Shown: piece after piece, positions 1-11,243 of the stretch | How the letters are laid out: every line of letters starts with the position of its first letter | How positions within the stretch are numbered: the stretch's first letter is position 1 | DNA from: Symbiodinium sp. CCMP2592 | Lineage: Eukaryota; Sar; Dinophyceae; Suessiales; Symbiodiniaceae | Reading direction: 5' to 3' | Length of the DNA stretch: 64,000 nucleotides | Assembly (NCBI GenBank): GCA_905221615.1 | Contig: CAJNDT010005423.1 | Coordinates: 335,001 to 399,000 of the forward strand | The notes under the pieces: generated by a model | What the model was told of the DNA's origin: nothing | The model's input: only the letters and a program-made list of their open reading frames with translations | Database searches by the model: none | Made by a program: the position numbers and the translations under genes

Positions 1-1663
1 GGTATTTCCTGGTGCAGTCTGGAACAAGATTCCCCGACCAACTCATGCACACAGTCTCGCTGGGCAGCAGCCTTGGATCTACCTTTGAATTTGCAAAAAC
101 ATTATGTGACTTGTGTGGCGATGTAGCATAGTATGGGTACATGTCTTTCTCCGCCAGCCCAAGAACTCCTTGCCCACTGTTGCAGCGAGCTCGATCTACA
201 CATGAACAGAGGGATGATCATCATCATATTTTGAGCAAGTTTGGCGAACCAGGCAGGCCCAGGCAGGCCCAGGCAGGCCCAGGCAGGCGAGACAAAAAGA
301 GAGAAGAAACCACACGATGCGCACACCGAGAAGTGAATCAACATTCCTTCTATGTCTTGGTGCGCAGGACAGGCAAAGCATGCAGAAGCTATCAGGTGAT
401 GACCAGTGCCACTCGTTGCAGCGGCCACTCTATGAAAACTCTGTTCGCCCTACAGAACCAACACGGATGCGAAATCGGATAGTGCCGAAGGCAAAAGGCG
501 TATCAACTCGATTCAACTCGCACTTAACAAGTGGCTGTTCATCCTAAGCCATGAGAGATGGCACTTTGGCAAGAAGCCAGGCATGAGCGCTTCGCCACTT
601 GACCTGGGAAGCTCAGAAAGCCTGCAGAGAGTGTCTTCAGAGAAATTTACGGCGGAATGATGGAACATGATGGGACTTGGGGCTGCGCGTACCGTGGAGC
701 CTGTCCGCCTGACCTACAGGACCTAGGCACAGTCTGACAACTGAATGGAGCCTCCGAGCCGACTCCACACCGAAAGAACCCATTTACATCAATTTACATC
801 ATCAGCTCGCAAAGTCGTCACACTCCAGAGGGGCACCTCCGGTCGAACGATGCGTGGTCCTTTCGCTACTCGCCATGACCTGCCATGACCTCAGCCGAGG
901 GTTTGGCTCTTTCCACAAGCCCAAAGAGACACACCTCAGCTCGCAGCTGGTGCCGAGCCTCCAAGCTTGGGCTTGGGCTTTCCGCGGAATGTGCTGACTC
1001 TGGAGGTTTCACGTCTCCCGTGGCTTTATGTACAAGCTTGCTGCGCTGTCCTCCTGCTCTGTCCGGCTCGTAGCACACACGCTGACGCTATCCGAACTTG
1101 CTTACAATTTCCTTCTGAGAGGCTCCATCGCCATGCTGGGAGCCACATGCTCCATGTGGTCGCACCAATGTTGTGATCTCTGAGCCACAAAGACTGGCGC
1201 TCAAGAGAACGTAGGTTTTTCGGTAGCGGAAAAGAACGGGTGTGCGATTAGGCGATTCTCGGGTTTCCGCGCACCTGCATGGCAGCTTGCAGAGGCATGG
1301 GGGACGTGACATCGGGGTGCTTCAAGGACCATCCAGATTTGCAGCCATCGTCGTGGCCCAAAACAAGGATAGCTTGCGACTAGTTATCGGTTCCATCTTG
1401 GCGGTCCGGCGCCCAGTTCGGCACACACGTTGCGGCAGTTGCACCGACCGCGGAGATGCGATCCAACTGCGAACAGTTCCGACGCAGTTCCGTGCAGCAC
1501 TCGACATCCGGAGGGCTGGCCGCTTGCCGGAGGCATCCGTGCAATAGATTCCCAGCCAATGAAGCTGCCGCTAGCCGCTAGTCACTTCGATGACGGCCCG
1601 AAACCGCAGCCGCGGCACCTACAGTCCAGAGAAACCGCATGTCGAGAGTTACTTCAGGACCCA
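1..1663. other. Intergenic DNA, no gene recognised
   Basis: Overlapping short ORFs on both strands show no recognisable domain. The only clear structure is the 10-bp tandem repeat at 251-290. The first supported coding sequence begins at 1664. Confidence 0.5.
251..290. repeat. 10-bp tandem repeat, four units
   Basis: Three perfect copies of AGGCAGGCCC are followed by a fourth unit that diverges in its last two bases. It is a short GC-rich minisatellite in non-coding DNA. Confidence 0.9.
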
Positions 1664-4430
1664 ATGAGCGAAGCCGGCAATGCCTACAGCGGCGGCATCA
1701 AGGAGTGCGTTTGCTTGCAGGTAGTGCATGTGGCAAAGTTGGTGCTGCCTTGCTGATTCGGACGCTGCATCCTGTTGCCAAAGGACGGCTTATTCCATGG
1801 CAAAGGTACTCTGACCTATGCAGGGAACGAGCGCTACGAGGGTGAGTGCAGACCTGAGACACAGCGGAGTTTGCAGGATAGAGTTGTTCACGTCTCGCAA
1901 CAAGGTGGGTCTATGGCAAGAGGGAAGGCCATGGCAGGTGTGCAGCATGGCGCAGCCGTGTCACGAGCCAGGCTAGAATTGATTTTGAGCGAAAGGTTTA
2001 CGTATGCGGATGGTGCCATCTTTGAGGGTCAATGGGCAGAGGCGGCCGGCTTTGTTGACACTGTGAAATCACAAGCTGACTGTGGAGTCATTCCGCCGTT
2101 CTGTGGAGGACAGGATACACGGCCAGGGCGTGGCTGTCTTCGCATCGGGAAATCGCTATGAGGGCACATGGGAGAATGGCCGCATACACGGGCACGGCTC
2201 GGTTCCAAGCGCACGTTTGTCCTTGTTGCCGCAACATGTTTGGAAGAGACTCGAGGAACTTTGACCTACTCCAACAAAGACCAGTACGATGGCGACTGGC
2301 CACTTGGCTCATGCATTGATTCCAAGCGAGGTGTTCCGCACGTGAACCCTACGATGTTCCACGCTTTCAGGCACGATGGCAAAATGCATGGGCGAGGCAC
2401 CTACCGCTATGTGGGGCCCTCAGTTCTTGTTGAGTTTCAAACATGCATTGATTTGCAAAAAAGTGCACATATCGGCATCCATTGACAACCGAGGCAGAAG
2501 GTGATGTGTATCAGGGTGAGTGGCGGGATGATAAACGACACGGGAAGGGGGTAGTCACCTACGCTGCTGCCTCAGACATGTGTAGTCAATATCTTTACTC
2601 GGTTGCGTGTGTCCTTTGTGTCCAAGACTGTCTATCCAAGGTCAGTGCACGAGGTAGCGTCGTTGAGAAGTTTGAGGGTGACTGGGTCAATGGGAAGATG
2701 CATGGTCACGGCAAGTACCCCTCGGCCTTGTCCTGATCTTGTGCTGTGCTGTTCTGTAGTGCTGCTATGTTTTTGCCAGGTACCAGTATGCTGATGGTGG
2801 AGTGTACGAGGGTGACTGGCATGACGGCAAAATGCATGGTAAGGGCATCTATGTCGGATACTAAGATGTCGGCTTGACAGAGGTAGTCCCAGGTGGATGT
2901 TTCGAGGGAGGGACAGGCGGTACCCTGCGAGCATGAATTGCGAGGTCTTCCCGAACGGGAACACGTACGATGGTGAGTGGGTGAATGACATGAAGGAAGG
3001 CGCATGGAGCAGATTGCTTGCAGCAAATCGGCACACCCTGTGACGACGGGAGGCTATGGTACGTTGACTTACCAAAACGGGGAGAAGTATGATGGCCTTT
3101 GGAAAGCTGACAAGGTGCTTTCTGGGAGCACGCAGACACAGACTCAGCTTAGAGGCAGCTGCCTTCGGACCTGATCTTACCTAGAATCTAGAATGTTACT
3201 CACAGCACGAGAATGCCCATGCGATACATGTGGCCAGAAATTCCCTTCGAACGCAAGCGTTCGCATTGATGCTGTTGAGGTGCATGGCAAGGGCACCCTT
3301 GTCTACACTTATGGAGACAAGTTTGTTGGTGACTGGGTTGACGTGGGCACCTTACTGTTGGCTGTCGTGCACCAATGGTTCAACAAATGCAGTGCGAGGC
3401 CAAGAAAGAAGGTGAGGGTGAACTCATTTACTCTAATGGCGATCGGTTCAAAGGCTGGGGTCCGGGTGTGCAAGCCGCCCGTGCTAAGCACGTAGTTTTG
3501 TGTACATGACATGGCGAAGGTCAATGGGTTGATGACAGAGCCTCCGGATACGGGGTGTTCGTTTATTCCAATGGCAATCGCTACGATGGCCAGTGGCTAG
3601 ATGACAAGCGTGTGATGCTGAGCTGATCGAGAGAAGGTGGCATTGTATACTCTGGTTGCGAATAACAATTCAGCTTGGCTTAGGTCACGGCAGGGGCGTC
3701 TTCGCATGTGCTGAGGAAGCGGCCAACTAACTGGTTCCGTTCACAAGTGCTTTCGTCAAGTTGCCAGGATGGATCAGTCTACGATGGAGAGTTTGCATTT
3801 GGAAGGAAAGAAGGCAGATCTTGTCATTCGCTGAATGTCGCTGCGACATGTGCCGCAAATCTCATGATGACCAGCCTGCGATGCGCGACGCAGTCGTGAT
3901 CGGCTTGCCGGTTTGCAGGGGTCGGAAATCTTTCCGAGATCCTTTCGGCATCGCCATGTGTCAGTTCATACGTTTTTTGGGTGGCACGCAAGCACTGCAG
4001 AGAACATGCCGGAACTTGGCTCCGCCTTTTGTGAACCTTGGTCGAAAGGTGAATGGCAACAGCACTTCGTACTTGCAGTGCAAACTTGCAGCAAATCAAC
4101 TAGCAAAACCAAGAGCTATCTTAAGACGTCGCGCAAGTTGTCGCTGCGACTGTCTGGCACATCCGACAGACACAGTTTTCGTGGAAGGCCGAGGTGTGCT
4201 CAAACTGCAAAGTGGGCACGTTCTAAGCGGTGTCTGGAAGTCACGACCTTGGAGGATGGAAAAGGCACGACATTTGCTCAGAGTGTAAGTGACTTCAGGC
4301 AAGGAGAGCTCGCCCAGGCCAGAAGAGTTGCGTTAAGAGTTTGCTGGTTTTCGGTTTTGGCGGATCTGTTCTGTCAGGTGGTGGAGTTCGTCTTTTCGGC
4401 GGACTCGCCCTGGAAGAATCCAGATTTGTG
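1664..4430 (+). CDS. MORN-repeat protein, multi-exon
   Basis: The sequence repeatedly encodes the MORN pattern (YxGxWxxGxxHGxGxxxxxxG) in short exons in shifting frames. Clear units are [20 protein letters not shown] (from about 1783), [17 protein letters not shown] (about 2150), [14 protein letters not shown] (about 2380), [17 protein letters not shown] (about 2500), [20 protein letters not shown] (about 2790), [10 protein letters not shown] (about 2965), [11 protein letters not shown] (about 3070), [18 protein letters not shown] (about 3283), [11 protein letters not shown] (about 3565), VYDGEF (about 3778) and a weak last unit near 4190. The ATG at 1664 opens a frame whose first half-repeat, [10 protein letters not shown], joins the next exon across an intron of about 1706-1783. 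MORN proteins usually act as membrane-linked or cytoskeletal scaffolds or carry an enzyme tail. No catalytic domain is visible here. The 3' end is uncertain. Confidence 0.85.
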
Positions 4431-6639
4431 AGTTTCACCCAAGCTTGGCGCGACTATCGCTACTGATATCGTGCCGATACCTTCTCACATAGTTGCATGA
4501 CTCTTCTGGCTCCTATTTGTACTTGCGCAGGCGAAGTGTTGCATTTGAGTCATGCCTCATGTTTCGATTTATGTTATCTCGGCCGAGCTGCTTGCAGAGG
4601 CAGCAGGCTTCGTACCACTAGGGCGGCACCCTTGATGCGCATCCTTGCTACGTGCTGCCATTGCTATCCATTCCCTTGATAAGCCTTTGCCAGGCCAGGG
4701 TCTGCCACAGGATGCCGTCGCAAGAAAGTGTGGGTAAAGGCTCTCAGATGGCCTCAAACGCGCATGCCACTCTTTGAGTGCTGCATGAGGGAGCCTCAAA
4801 CACAAAGATGTTTGTTCTTGCTCCAGTGCAGTGAGCAGCAGATCATATCGGTGTCGGTTATTTTTGGCATTTTCAGGGGGTTTAAAGTTACGAAGTTTAA
4901 GGTTTCAGAAGAGAGAAGTCAGAGATGTCAGAGATTTCCTTTGGAGAGCTGTGCTCCTCTCCGCGTCACTCTGTGTGTCCCCCCAGACCTGAGCCGAGCA
5001 GGCCGAAAAAGGGCGGAGCCAAAGCACCATGTTGTTGCATCAGTTGCATCCTGGTTGTGATCCGATTGCCCGCCCTGCCGCCATCTGCCGCCCTGCGCCT
5101 TCGGCAAGTGCTCAGCACGCTCAGCACTTCTATCGGCACGGAACTGCGGATGGTACAGCATTCTACGACCTCTGAAAGGTTCAGAAATTCACTACTCTGA
5201 TTTGGGCATTACTGCGATTGCTGCGTTTCGCGATGGGATATGATCCCGTTCAGCGCAGCCTGCAATGGAAGCGCCGCGTTGACCAGGAGGCTGTCTGCCG
5301 CAGGGGGCCGACGTCGTACGGTTGCAGCAAACGGTCTGCATCCTTTCGCCTACCTGCAAAAAGCGTTGAGAGCGGCAAGGATGTACTGCGATTGCGACTC
5401 ACCATGGCAACTTTCTGAAATGAGCAAAGTGAAACGAGCACGAAGAGGCTACCCGGCCATGCCAGTGGACCCATCCAGCATCTACACTACACATGCCTCT
5501 GCAAAGCAGGTTGTGATCATTTGGCTATGTGTGAGAGCCTGTTGGGTTTCTTCCTAGTCGGAGTTGATTGAGTCAGCGGCATCAGTGATGCCATGCCCAA
5601 GTCAACAGGCATCCCCAGAGCAAACAAGTGGCGTTGCTTATGAAGTTTCAAGGAATGCACAGATGTCGAAGCATCTTACAGCAGGAAATAACGGGACGAC
5701 ATGAGCGCAACGTCATGAAGTGTGGGTTCATTTGTTCTGCTCCGCTTTTGCTGTGTGCGGTCTTTTCTTTTAACTAGTGCGCGTGTTGCTATTCCTTTCT
5801 CGAGTCTGTCTTTTTGCCTCATCTCTTCTCCCGGTGCGTCTCTGTTCTGCTCGCCTTTCTGGTTCACTGTTGCCTGTTCGTGTGCTTCATCTTTCCTTAT
5901 CCGTGTTTTTCTGCCTGAGTTGCATCATGTTGCCATGCTGCGTTGTGACGTCTTGCATTACATGACAGCTTGTCCCAAGTTGCTGTGATTTAGGATCCCG
6001 CGGCCAGTGTCATATCTCTGGGAGGAGCTTGCGCTCTGTCAGCGATTCCTTGCGGCGAGCACGACCCAAAGTTTCGCTGCGAGACAAAGCCACGGTGCCT
6101 TTACCTGCAGTTTCGCTGCTGCGAGGCAGAGGGTCGCACGAAGGCGAAGAGAGCTCGCCACACTGGCTTGTCTTTCTCTTCTACTGGGTGAGGCCGTGAC
6201 GCCCTGTGAACTTTCCACTAGAGCCTACCGCGACCATGCCCTCGTAACATGTTTGCCAGCGCACCATGATCCGCCATGCGTAAGTGCTTTGACAAGAACG
6301 TTGGGCACAGGTCATTTACCAGTGTAGCTGCTTGTGCTGGAAAGTAAGTCGATGCGATGCCACAGCTGGGTAGGGACGCAAGCTATCGTGCCTCGTCATG
6401 CATCTTGGCCACCTTAGGTAAGGTAAATTTTTGTACATTATGCCGTTGTGCCAACAGCACTGCTGATTCATGGTGGCACAAGCAAGTTTTGAGGTGCTGT
6501 GAAGAGCAGTGCCAACTTCCAGGTTTGTATCGATTCCATGTTGGATGTCATAGTACCAGGTACCCTGCACAGGCCCACGAGCAGCCAACGCATGCGCACA
6601 CACAGTGGCACAAGCACACAAGCCGCATGCGCACATGCA
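4431..6639. other. No gene recognised
   Basis: No conserved domain was found in any frame. A T/C-rich stretch near 5730-5930 gives artificial Ser/Leu/Phe-rich ORFs. The end of the MORN gene could extend slightly into the left edge. Confidence 0.45.
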
Positions 6640-8220
6640 TGTACACGCTTAGAACATCAAATAATACAACATGATAAAATCTGACCTGATGTACTCTAAT
6701 ACAATTTAGTGTGAAACACAGTGAAACATATATAATGAAATATGTTCCAAAATATCGATGGACACCTACACCAATACAAAAAAATAGAAGGCAATGTAAC
6801 ATAAGTATGCTAGATACAACAGACTGCAAACCTTGTATATAATAGACAGAACATACTAGGATAAATTGAAACATGACAAAATATGAAGGGATACAGCAGA
6901 ACATAAATACAATATGTGAGTATACTAGAACATAACAAGAACAAACTACTAGGTTTGCTAGAACATAACAGAATATCTCAGGACATAGTACAATACAGTG
7001 GAATGAAGCAGGGCATAGTATAATCGAGTGAAGTGCAGTGTGGCAAAGTACAGCATAACATAGCATAGCGTGGCAAGGTGGAGCAGAATATAGCACTAGC
7101 ATAGTCTAACCTAGCATAACACTGCATCACAATACAGTATAAGAGCACAGTACTAGATAAGTATAGTTTGTTATAATGTGTTTTAGTATAGGGCACGAAA
7201 AACATAGTCTGGCATGCTGCAATGAAGCCTGATATGATATGATGCATTACACCATTTGATGTAGCATGATACGACATGCTATAGGTCAGTATATGATAGC
7301 AGGGATGCATGACACGCCAAAACCTAGCATCATGTCGTATCCACCATACCGTATCGTACAATACACTAGAGTATACCATAAAGGTACCAAGCAGCAGCAT
7401 GACAACACATAATCTAGTACATTATAGGATAATGTGTAGATTCAGCATACAACACATATGGTATTGTGTTGCGTGTATGTTTTACATTATAATATGACTT
7501 CAGAGTACACTGCATTTCACTCTAGTCCATTCTATGCTATGTTGTTATTTTCTGCTGTGTTATTTTTTATGTTCTTGCATTCGATGTTATTCGGTTATAT
7601 CCCGGCAGGCCCTTTGATTTTCTAATATCTTCTATTGCATGATGTGATTATGTGATCTTGTTTGAAAGATGCTCTGTTCTGGTTTTTGTTATTACATTGC
7701 AGTCTTCTCCATTATAGGGTGTTCCACTAATCTATTCTATTCTATGCTCTTTCATTCTTTACTGTTTTCTGTTATATTCGATGACGCTTTGCTGTCCTTG
7801 CTATTCAGCTACTCCACAGCAGTGTACAGTGCATTTTGCTTGACTCTGTCGTATTGTAGCGGTTGATATTATGTTACGGTGTATCACGTCTTTTCATATC
7901 ATGATTTTGTACACTGTTTTTGTTCTTTATTGTGTTACAATGGGTTTTGCCATATCATAATGCATTACGTGAGACTATGCTGTAGTATATTGTGATGTGT
8001 TCCACTCTATCACCCTGTATATTGTGTTATGTGCTCTTGTATTCTATTGTACTCTGTAGTTTTCTGTTCTGGCCTTTCTCTTGGGACTTTACTCAGTTGT
8101 ATAACCTTATACTCTGTTGTATTCTCGTCTATTCTAGTCCAGTCTATTGTAGTGTTTTCTGTTCTTTGCTATTGTTTTTTTTGTTAGTTTTATTCGTTTC
8201 CATTCCTTGCTATTCCTTCA
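6640..8220. repeat. AT-rich degenerate low-complexity island with a strand-bias flip
   Basis: This stretch of about 1.6 kb consists of degenerate short words. From about 6640 to 7500 the + strand is rich in acata/agcata/aacata words. From about 7500 to 8220 it is rich in tctattctatg/tgtt words, roughly the reverse-complement vocabulary. The long ORFs on the minus strand (left half) and plus strand (right half) are Cys/Leu/Tyr/Phe/Ile-rich products of this bias and not genes. Confidence 0.8.
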
Positions 8221-9370
8221 AGCAGGCTTTTTCACGGAACGCTGGTCGTGTGTTGCTCTTTTTGGTCGACAATGAAGTGCGCAAAAACAACCGCTTCTCG
8301 AATCCCAACAACCTTATCCAAACCTGTATTTAGTTCCGTTCAGAACAGCACCTGAACCATCACTGACCCAACTAGCCTTTCAGACCCCGCCACAATCTCT
8401 CAATAAGCCCCTCGGATCAAACAACACAACCTCTTAATAAGCCCTCTTGTTGTCTGCCTCGCAAAGGCCCAACCCTTACTGAGATTTATTGCTTTGGGGG
8501 GGCCCCCGAGGGGAGACCCTCCGATGCATCTATGATTTCTGCTGAAGAACCTTGAGATTGCGCTAGTTTTTTCTCCATTTCAAGCACCGCCGACCGTGTA
8601 GCCACACAGAAGCCCCGGAGCACCCACCCACCCACCCAACCCCGAGGGCAGGAACCAACAGAGCTTCTCACTTTTCCTTCGCAATGCCTCGCAGCATGCT
8701 TTCAGCAACCGCCGCGAGACAAACGGAGTGTATTTCGTGCGCAATCTTGCAAGTCGGGGTGTAGCCACACCTTTGCTGCTGCAAATAAGCTGGCGGCCAT
8801 GTTCCCAGATTCCAACATCTCTAAGAAGTCTAGAGTATGTAGGTACCAAGGTCCACAGTTCAAGTTGGACAGGTCTACAATTGGCGAGTACGCAGGCATG
8901 CAAGTTTTCATGTGATCCAAATCCCAACCAGCCTGCAAGCTCTGGAGTTTGCAAGCTTTCATTCTCCAGCTGCCCAAAATCACCAAGTCTGCCCCCAAGG
9001 CTGTGCGGCGGGTTCGTGATAGGTTGCCAGCAGTTGTTTGCCATGGCATGGCAGGTGCATAGAGCTGTCCGACGATGCATGGCGCACTGCAGGCTTGTAC
9101 TTGAGGTTGAGAAGCTTTGGGCAACAGTGGAATGACGTGTCCCGAGCTTTGATTCTCAGCCCTGCAATCGTGTCGAGCAGGGCTTCCTTCATTGCCGGTA
9201 ACACCTGTTGCCCGGTCTATGTGCCCAGCACTCATTTCGTCTCGCTGTCGTGTCTTCTAAAACCATGAATGAAGCTCGCATGCACAGTTGATTTATGTCG
9301 GTGACGAGCCAGGTTGGGCTTCAGGCAAACATTGGATACGGATGCTGAAGGCCATCGAAGTTCTAGCTGA
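8221..9370. other. No gene recognised; short (CCCA)n tract
   Basis: A small CCCA tandem tract lies near 8618-8640. Open frames on both strands between 8580 and 9235 overlap each other and show no domain, so none is called as a gene. Confidence 0.45.
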
Positions 9371-9379
9371 TTCTAGCTG

Positions 9380-9745
9380 TCACGCGGATCAAGATCAGCT
9401 GGGCGGCGTGCATCAAAGAAATGACCAACGCGATGGGCCGTCAACTCTTGTGCAATGGAATGGAAAACCTTTTCAGGATGCATTTTGCACGTTACTCCTC
9501 GGGGCACAGAGATCATGATACCTCAATGAGCAGAACAACGTTCGCTGCAGGGAGTTGCATCAGCACTTCTTCAGTGCTCTCAAAGCCTTCGAGGCGGGAC
9601 ACAGCAGACCTGCGCTGTTTTCGGAGGCCGACTAAATGGCTTTCTTCACGTCATGAGAATGGCGTACGAGGGTCTCCACAAGTTCCGCGAGCTCCTGTCC
9701 GTGGACACCCAGGCAACATCTCCGCTGTCGTGTGGCAGTTGATCT
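9380..9745 (+). CDS. Possible exons of an unidentified protein
   Basis: Three short + strand frames here read like protein rather than noise. One near 9383-9500 contains IKEMTNAMGRQLLCNGMENL. One near 9553-9633 contains ELHQHFFSALKAFEAGH. One near 9634-9715 contains LNGFLHVMRMAYEGLHKFRE. They are in different frames, as expected for small exons, and are helical and amphipathic. They lie between the MORN gene and the ABCF region on the same strand. I do not recognise the protein and cannot place its start, end or splice sites. It could equally be decayed coding DNA. Confidence 0.3.
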
Positions 9746-10586
9746 GCATGTAGCGGGCTCGTCGAGCATCGCCTACATGCAGCCGGTCTTTGGTCTCAGA
9801 GCAATTATTCCAAATTGTCGTCTTTCGAGCAGATTCGAAGTCATGGTAAAACTTTCTCGGGCAGCGGATCTAACCCCACTTTAACACCCTAGTACGTGGC
9901 AGTGAGAATAGCGGATCGGGGCAGGCACGAGCCTGTCAGCTTTTAGCACGCGAGCCAGGTGCTTCAGTGAAAGAAAGCCCGACAACTTGCTGAAAAAGCA
10001 GCATGGAGACTTCAATTCACAGCTTGGAGACAAACAGCCCAGATCACAGTTTCTGTCCAAGTCGCGCTGCAGCGAGCAGCACAAAAGAGCCATGACGGTT
10101 CAATCCTCGTGACAGACAAGTCGTTGTATTGTTGCACAAATGAGTACGACCCTATCAACAGGAGCATTTTCATGAGCACGGTTCAGTGCACGGATGGCTC
10201 TTCCATGATTATGCAAGTGTACATGAATTCATGTCTTCACCCAATTCCCGCATGGCCTGAACACCAGGCCGGTGTTAGCTTCCCGAACCTACATACAATG
10301 CAAGGTCTTCACGACAGTGTCCGTTTCGGGACGCTTGCTGGATGGAAAAGTTGCCTAGAGTCTAGAGTCGCAAGAAAGCAGGCGCACCATGGTGAATACA
10401 AAACTGTTGTTGCAGCAGCTTTTACGGCTCCGTTGCCACAGCCCTATCACTTAGCAGCTTTGCCAGCATGGAAGGGTGTTCTTTAGCAAGGTCAGCTAGC
10501 ACAGCGCCAAGTTCTGACCCGATTCTTGACCTCAAGCAACCAACCCGCAGCCAAAACTGCAGAGTTCTACCTTGGAAGACACCGCA

Positions 10587-11040
10587 ATGGCTGAAAAAGA
10601 GAAGAAGGACAAGAAAGAGAAGAAGGAAAAGGATCCAAAGGACAAGAAGGAGAAAAAGGAGGAGAAAGATGACAAAAAAGATAAGAAGGAGAAGAAGGCA
10701 AGGGTGGAGCCTGTGAGCGGTTGCATAGCAGACTGTTGTTGGAGTCGAGGAGAAGCGACGAGATGAAGGTGGTCTAGACTTGTGGGCATCCACAGTGGAC
10801 AACACGGGCACCTTCGCCGGAGCCAATTATGGCGGCCCCAAGGCCGCCAGCAAATGCAAGCAAGTGCAAGCGGGCATTGAAGCGGCCCGTGAGGCGCCAC
10901 AAGACAAGCGCGAAAAGGAGATAGCGAAGGAGAAGGAGATCAAGAAGGTGTCGCCGTGCTTTGTATACACAGACTCGCAGAGCAGAGAAGTTCAAACAGT
11001 TAGTTCCTTTGCTCTAGAGGACCCATCGAAGAGCAGATAG
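10587..11040 (+). CDS. Lysine-rich N-terminal exons, possibly of the ABCF gene
   Basis: An ATG at 10587 opens a frame of about 40 residues made almost wholly of Lys, Glu and Asp (MAEKEKKDKKEKKEKDPKDK and more of the same), running to about 10700. A second frame (about 10745-10945) reads KRRDEGGLDLWASTVDNTG and ends in another charged block, REKEIAKEKEIKK. Lysine-rich charged N-terminal extensions are typical of ABCF1-type ATPases, and a clear ABCF core lies downstream on the same strand, so these may be its first exons. About 3.5 kb with unidentified exon-like frames separates them, so a separate gene is also possible. Confidence 0.5.
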
Positions 11041-11243
11041 CCAGATAATCAGGCAGAATCGAAACGTGCAGGAGGAGACAGAGATAGATAGACAGCCAGG
11101 CAGGCAGACAGGGACGACAGAGTCAGACGGACAGAGACAGCTACATTTCACGCTCCGCAGGTGTCCATTTTTGTAGCTATAGTTTCAGTGGAGTATGTTT
11201 CTGTGCAGACAGGTTTCTGTGACTTTGAAATCGGTAGAGACCT

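Noticed and set aside
6548..8333. Long ORFs of 113-184 aa on both strands in the AT-rich island
   Set aside because: Their Cys/Leu/Tyr/Phe-rich products follow the repeat vocabulary and contain no domain.
8580..9235. Minus-strand ORFs of 166 and 177 aa
   Set aside because: They overlap each other in different frames, lack any motif, and their composition does not look like protein.
10109..10486. 125-aa + strand ORF upstream of the Lys-rich exon
   Set aside because: No domain, starts at a non-conserved ATG, and has no supporting match to a neighbouring exon. Left uncalled.
10422..10900. Minus-strand Leu/Phe/Ser-rich ORFs resembling membrane proteins
   Set aside because: They are the antisense of the lysine/glutamate-rich exon at 10587.
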